DNA from: Tissierellia bacterium
GTDB taxonomy: Bacteria; Bacillota; Clostridia; Peptostreptococcales; Acidaminobacteraceae
Length of the DNA: 55,939 nucleotides
Reading direction: 5' to 3'
Assembly (NCBI GenBank): GCA_012727635.1
Contig: JAAYGQ010000014.1
Location: forward strand, 1-55,939
Shown here: in pieces, positions 52,306 to 55,939 of the stretch
Layout of the letters: every line of letters starts with the position of its first letter
Position numbering within the stretch: position 1 is the stretch's first letter
Translations under genes and position numbers: made by a program
The notes under the pieces: generated by a model
What the model was told of the DNA's origin: nothing
Database searches by the model: none
The model's input: only the letters and a program-made list of their open reading frames with translations

Positions 52306-52998
52306 ATGAACTACCAAAAAAAGATGAAATATTCCTTTACTCTGGGAGCTTATCCTACCATTGAGCTCTGCTTAAAAAAACCCCAATGGGTTCGGGTAAT
52401 CTATTTGCATCCGAAAATCAGCCCGGCTTTAAAAGAGACTATCATTGCCATTGCCCAGAAAAGCTCCTTGGAGTATATTGAAACTTCAGATTTTTTTCGC
52501 CCCCTTGAAAAGGAAAATATATTTTTAGCAGCAAAATTTACCAAATACACTTCAACACTGGAAAAAAGAAACCATCTTATTTTACATCAGCCCGAGGTTA
52601 TTGGAAATCTCGGTACAATTTTTAGAAGTGCCCTGGCCTTTGGGATTAAAGATATAGCTCTTATTGATCCCAGCTGTGATGAATTTCATCCCCAGTGCAT
52701 TAGAGCTTCTATGGGCGGTATATTTTCTCTTCGCCTTGAGCATTTTGACTCAATGCAGGACTATGAACAGAAGTTCTCCCGGCCAATTTATGCCTTTATG
52801 ACAGGGCAACACCCCTATCTACAGCAACAGTCTTTTGAAGAGCCCTGTGGTCTTCTTTTTGGTTCAGAATCATCGGGGTTACCTCTTTTTTTTGAGGAGT
52901 GCTATCATGCTACTAAAATTAAAATGAGTCCCCATGTGGACTCGCTAAATCTCCCCCTGGCTGTGGGGATTGCCCTTCATCATTTATATGAAGGCTGA
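52306..52998 (+). CDS. TrmH/SpoU-family RNA ribose methyltransferase
   Basis: 230 aa from the ATG at 52306, with GGAGGAG upstream. The SPOUT knot motifs are QPEVIGNLGTIFRSALAFG, LLFGSESSGLP and MSPHVDSLNLPLAVGIAL, so the catalytic N-R and SAM sites are present. The N-terminal 95 residues replace the usual substrate-binding domain. rRNA or tRNA target not predictable. One of three plus-strand genes; ends at a long palindrome. Confidence 0.9.
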   Translation: MNYQKKMKYSFTLGAYPTIELCLKKPQWVRVIYLHPKISPALKETIIAIAQKSSLEYIETSDFFRPLEKENIFLAAKFTKYTSTLEKRNHLILHQPEVIGNLGTIFRSALAFGIKDIALIDPSCDEFHPQCIRASMGGIFSLRLEHFDSMQDYEQKFSRPIYAFMTGQHPYLQQQSFEEPCGLLFGSESSGLPLFFEECYHATKIKMSPHVDSLNLPLAVGIALHHLYEG

Positions 52999-53013
52999 TA
53001 TTTAAACTTCGAT

Positions 53014-53049
53014 TTCTAAAGGCCTCCCAAATTTGGGAGGCCTTTAGAA
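53014..53049. terminator. 36-bp perfect palindrome between convergent genes
   Basis: The arms TTCTAAAGGCCTCCCAAA and TTTGGGAGGCCTTTAGAA are fully complementary with no central gap. It lies between the plus-strand methylase (stop 52998) and the stop codon of the minus-strand P-loop gene, so a bidirectional terminator is the natural reading, although only TTTAGAA follows the stem. Confidence 0.75.
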
Positions 53050-53460
53050 TTAAATCAATCTTTCTTTGTTTGCTGGGGTCAGTTGTTCTTCATCGGTAGT
53101 AAAGCAAAGAAAGAACTCAACACTGTTATCCTTAGAAAGCTTCTCAAGCTTTTGAATAAACTCTTCCAAGGCCTGGCTGTCTAGATTACCAACATAATCA
53201 ATGCCATCAATGTATACTTTTTCTGTGTCATAATCCCCTGCTAAGATTCCACATAGAAACCCATAGAGAAGATCCGGCGTATTTATCTTAAATTCATCGG
53301 TATTAATAAAACGAATATTACGGTTTAGTTCAAAGATATTTCGATTGCCGCCATCGATAAAAAACAAACTGCCATGGGGGTCTACTGCCACCTCATTGGC
53401 CATACGTATCATTCGTTTTGTCTTTCCTGAACCTTTTCCACCTGCTATAATTTTTACCAT
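53050..53460 (-). CDS. Small P-loop protein of unknown function
   Basis: 136 aa from the ATG at 53460 (MVKIIAGGKGSGKTKRMI), with AAGGAGT upstream; the frame extends further up without homology. Walker A GGKGSGKT at 7-14 and a possible Walker B KVYIDGIDY. Related short ATP-binding proteins are widespread and uncharacterised in Firmicutes. It follows rlmN after one base and ends at the palindrome 53014-53049. No membrane segment. Function not inferred. Confidence 0.7.
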   Translation of the reverse strand: MVKIIAGGKGSGKTKRMIRMANEVAVDPHGSLFFIDGGNRNIFELNRNIRFINTDEFKINTPDLLYGFLCGILAGDYDTEKVYIDGIDYVGNLDSQALEEFIQKLEKLSKDNSVEFFLCFTTDEEQLTPANKERLI

Positions 53461-53461
53461 T

Positions 53462-54487
53462 TTAACTCCTTTTTTCGAGCTCCACATAACGGTTTCGAAG
53501 CTGACCGCAAGAGCCACTGATATCCCTACCTAATTCTCTTCTAATTGTAACATTAATTTGTCTTGCTTCAAGTTCTTTTTTAAATTGCTCCACATTTTTT
53601 CTTAAGGGTGTTTGGTGGCTTGCTTCCTCCAAGGGGTTTACTGAAATTAAGTTTACATGAAATCCTCGGTCCTTTAATCTATAACTTAGCTCCACGGCAT
53701 GGGCTAATCCATCATTGAATCCCTTTATAAGAGTATATTCTATCGTTACCCGCCTACCGGTGGCTTTTTGATAGTTCTGCGCAGCATTTAATAAATCCTC
53801 CAGAGCGACTTTATCTGCTATGGGCATTATTTTTCTGCGCAGCTCATCATTGGGAGCATGAAGACTTATGGTAAGAGTTATGGGTAAATTCTCAGTTGCT
53901 AGGCGCTCTATCTCCTTAACAAAACCGCAGGTTGACAAAGTAATATGCCGGGCGGAAAGATTACGACCTCTTTCATCGGTCAATAGTCTTAAATAGGCAA
54001 CAACCTCGTTGTAATTATGTAAAGGTTCACCACTTCCCATTAATACAATACGACTGATTTCTCCGATATAGGTACTGCTTTTATAAAAAATGCTTAAAAG
54101 CTCGGCTCTGTCGAGATTTCTAACTAAACCCTGTAAAGTTGAAGCACAAAAGCTGCATCCCATGGCACAACCTACCTGGGTAGGAGTACATAGCGTCCAA
54201 CCATATCGATAATGCATTAAGACAGCTTCAATAATGTTTCCATCTTCCAGCGAAAATATAAGCTTTCGGGTATTGTCCGCTTTACTGACAAAAGCCTCTT
54301 TAAGCGTTACAACTGGCAGAGGATATTCCTCTGCCAGTTGTTCTCGCAGGGCCTGGGGAAGATTACTCATCTGTTCATAGTCTTGCCCCTTCTTATGAAG
54401 GCCTTCAAAAAGCTGCCTATTTCTATACTTAGGTTGGCCTAGATCAAGTTCCATTAACTTATCATAGGAAAGCCCTAATAAATTCAT
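53462..54487 (-). CDS. rlmN: Dual-specificity 23S rRNA/tRNA adenine-C2 methyltransferase RlmN
   Basis: Methylates A2503 of 23S rRNA and A37 of some tRNAs. About 341 aa from the ATG at 54487, which overlaps the upstream TGA. Radical SAM cysteines C107, C111 and C114 (GCAMGCSFCAS), GEPLHNYNEV for SAM, and the C-terminal catalytic cysteine in SGSCGQLRN. In most Firmicutes the gene lies between rsmB and prpC; here it sits 12 kb away next to fhs and a dehydrogenase gene. Confidence 0.96.
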   Translation of the reverse strand: MNLLGLSYDKLMELDLGQPKYRNRQLFEGLHKKGQDYEQMSNLPQALREQLAEEYPLPVVTLKEAFVSKADNTRKLIFSLEDGNIIEAVLMHYRYGWTLCTPTQVGCAMGCSFCASTLQGLVRNLDRAELLSIFYKSSTYIGEISRIVLMGSGEPLHNYNEVVAYLRLLTDERGRNLSARHITLSTCGFVKEIERLATENLPITLTISLHAPNDELRRKIMPIADKVALEDLLNAAQNYQKATGRRVTIEYTLIKGFNDGLAHAVELSYRLKDRGFHVNLISVNPLEEASHQTPLRKNVEQFKKELEARQINVTIRRELGRDISGSCGQLRNRYVELEKRS

Positions 54488-55410
54488 CAATAACCTCGCC
54501 TGACATCAACAATATTAAGCAAGCTTTCACCTTGAATAAAACGTCTCAGATTTTCATAGATTAAGTCATCTCGTCTTTTGTCAACAAATTGGCTTACCCA
54601 GGAAGTATGGCCAGATATATAAACATTTTCCTTTTCCCATAGTGGGCTATTGGAAGGTAGTGGTTCATCCTTGGTTACATCCAGGTGTACGGCTAAGAAT
54701 TTGTCAACATTTTCGATAAGGGCTTTCTCATCAACAATTTGGCCCCGAGAAATATTAATGAAAACGGATCCGGGCTTTAGTGCCTCTATCATACGAGCAC
54801 TTATAAGATCTTCGGTTTGCTTTGTCCAGGGAAGAACCGGCACTAAGACATCGATTTCCGGTAGAATTTCATCGAGTTTATCTAAACTAAGGATATTCTC
54901 AATAAAAGGAGCCGCTTTTCCTGAGCGATTGGCGCCATAGATTTCAACTCCAAAGCCTTGAAGACGTTTGGCAGCTTCACTGGCAATAGTTCCGGTTCCG
55001 ACAAAAAGAATTTTTTTACCCGTTAGTTCCTCCATGCCAAAATCTTTTTTCCATAGACGCTCTTCTTGTAGCCTGTAGATATTACGAGTGTGTTTATAAC
55101 TTTCCAGTATTTTAGCTACTATCCACTCACCAATTGGTATGGCATAGCCACCTTGATTGTTTGCAACGGTTACTCCATCAAGGCTTTTCTTTGGTAAATG
55201 ATCAAAACCTTGGCTTTGAAGCTGGATAAATTGGAGATTTCCTTTAGTAACATCTATCATTGCAAAGGGATTCATTCCTACAAGAACATCTACCCCTTGA
55301 AGATCTTCCTGAAGAAGATCTTTTTCTTTTTTAACAAGGACATTGTAACCAAGCTCAGTTACACGCTTTTCACCTTCGGGTGTAATTGGAGTACAATAAA
55401 GTACCTTCAT
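54487..55410 (-). CDS. D-isomer-specific 2-hydroxyacid dehydrogenase
   Basis: 307 aa NAD-dependent oxidoreductase. The nucleotide-binding loop is VGTGTIASEAAKRL near residue 138, followed by NISRGQIVDEKALI with catalytic arginine, DVTKDEPLP with glutamate and the histidine in SGHTSW. The substrate domain is split around it in the usual way. D-lactate, glycerate and phosphoglycerate remain possible; no ACT domain is seen, so SerA long form is excluded. TAATG overlap with fhs. Confidence 0.88.
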   Translation of the reverse strand: MKVLYCTPITPEGEKRVTELGYNVLVKKEKDLLQEDLQGVDVLVGMNPFAMIDVTKGNLQFIQLQSQGFDHLPKKSLDGVTVANNQGGYAIPIGEWIVAKILESYKHTRNIYRLQEERLWKKDFGMEELTGKKILFVGTGTIASEAAKRLQGFGVEIYGANRSGKAAPFIENILSLDKLDEILPEIDVLVPVLPWTKQTEDLISARMIEALKPGSVFINISRGQIVDEKALIENVDKFLAVHLDVTKDEPLPSNSPLWEKENVYISGHTSWVSQFVDKRRDDLIYENLRRFIQGESLLNIVDVRRGY

Positions 55411-55939
55411 TAAAATAACCCTACCACTTCCCCATCTTCTAAAACATCCATATTAAGTGCTGCAGGACGTTTAGGAAGGCCAGGCATGGTCATAACCGCT
55501 CCCGTGATTGCAACGATAAAGCCCGCTCCAGCACTAATGCGAAGTTCGCGTATCGTTAATTCAAAGCCTTCAGGTCTACCAAGAAGGGATGCGTCATCAC
55601 TAAAAGAGTACTGGGTCTTAGCCATACATACGGGCAAATGATCGAGGTCCAATTTTTGTATATCCTTAAGTTGTTTTTGAGCTCCTTTTTCGAAATGAAC
55701 TGAGGTAGCGCCATAAATCTTTGTAGCGATGGTCTCAATTTTATCTTTAATAGGCATATCATTATCATAAAGTGGTGTAAAGTGACTCTCTTCCTTTTCC
55801 AAAAGTTCTAGGAGAGTTTTTGCCATTTCAATTCCACCTTCTCCGCCCCGAGCAAAGACTTCACTTCTAGCTATAGGAACCCCTAGATGGTTTACATAAT
55901 CAAATAGCCAGGAAAGTTCAGCTTCTGTATCTGTTGGGA
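55410..55939 (-). CDS. fhs: Formate-tetrahydrofolate ligase, C-terminal part (cut by window edge)
   Basis: About 176 codons of the C-terminus. VFARGGEGGIEMA, IYGATSVHFEKGAQKQL, LPVCMAKTQYSFSDDASLLGRPEG and the ending AGAGFIVAITGAVMTMPGLPKRPAALNMD are typical of Fhs. It makes 10-formyl-THF from formate, ATP and THF, feeding purine synthesis and fmt. The rest of the gene lies outside the window. Confidence 0.95.
   Translation of the reverse strand, partial: PTDTEAELSWLFDYVNHLGVPIARSEVFARGGEGGIEMAKTLLELLEKEESHFTPLYDNDMPIKDKIETIATKIYGATSVHFEKGAQKQLKDIQKLDLDHLPVCMAKTQYSFSDDASLLGRPEGFELTIRELRISAGAGFIVAITGAVMTMPGLPKRPAALNMDVLEDGEVVGLF

Noticed and set aside
1-55939. tRNA, rRNA, CRISPR arrays, insertion sequences and phage genes.
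   Set aside because: None seen: no clustered direct repeats, no transposase or integrase motifs, no cloverleaf or conserved rRNA stretches. Reading by eye could miss a degenerate element.

Overview
The window looks like a chromosomal stretch of a low-to-moderate GC Bacillota, most likely a member of Clostridia. Supporting features are a PolC-type replicative polymerase, the MEP isoprenoid pathway, the PrkC/PrpC kinase-phosphatase pair, FakA with an Asp23 protein, YlxM-Ffh, strong AGGAGG ribosome binding sites, frequent TTG starts and ATGA or TAATG gene overlaps. Genus cannot be fixed from what is here. About 62 genes are packed with almost no spacing; nearly all lie on the minus strand, with three plus-strand genes (29270-30682, rpmB at 36302 and a TrmH-family methylase at 52306). 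I saw no rRNA, tRNA, insertion sequence, phage or CRISPR array. No gene-free gap exceeds 300 bases; the largest is 237 bases (29033-29269), in which I see no convincing site.

Layout, read from high to low coordinates as most genes are transcribed. (1) 55939-53050: end of formate-THF ligase, a 2-hydroxyacid dehydrogenase, rlmN and a P-loop protein. (2) 52247-40490-36519: radical SAM protein, small alarmone synthetase, phosphoesterase, HAD and ROK proteins, yicC, gmk, priA, def, fmt, a zinc peptidase, rsmB, prpC, prkC, rsgA, rpe and thiN; this is the classical Firmicutes 'gmk to thiN' cluster, but without remA, rpoZ, coaBC and rlmN. (3) 36170-30724: asp23, fakA, recG, rsmD, coaD and a coiled-coil protein. 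(4) 30682-29270: a solitary plus-strand membrane protein of unusual architecture. (5) 29032-23546: SbcD/SbcC-like pair, a CDF metal transporter, then a three-gene unit behind a promoter carrying a perfect LexA-box match. (6) 23457-15296: ylxM-ffh-rpsP-khpA-rimM-trmD-rplS-rbgA-rnhB-dprA-topA (protein targeting, ribosome maturation, DNA processing). (7) 15138-12587: a metal- or metalloid-type operon (CobW GTPase, ArsR repressor, permease, thioredoxin) behind an apparent ArsR operator. (8) 12373-1: rpsB-tsf, pyrH-frr-uppS-cdsA, dxr-rseP-ispG-polC and the beginning of rimP.

The best leads are: a PriA that has lost Walker A, DEEH and the arginine-finger motif while keeping all eight zinc cysteines; rsmB interrupted by one in-frame TAA after 15 codons; a LexA-controlled three-gene unit led by an unrecognised 85-aa protein; a membrane-anchored pseudokinase-like protein with a beta-rich ectodomain; the ArsR-operator-driven CobW/permease/thioredoxin operon; and a 12-6-12 perfect palindrome between the -10 box and start codon of ylxM-ffh.
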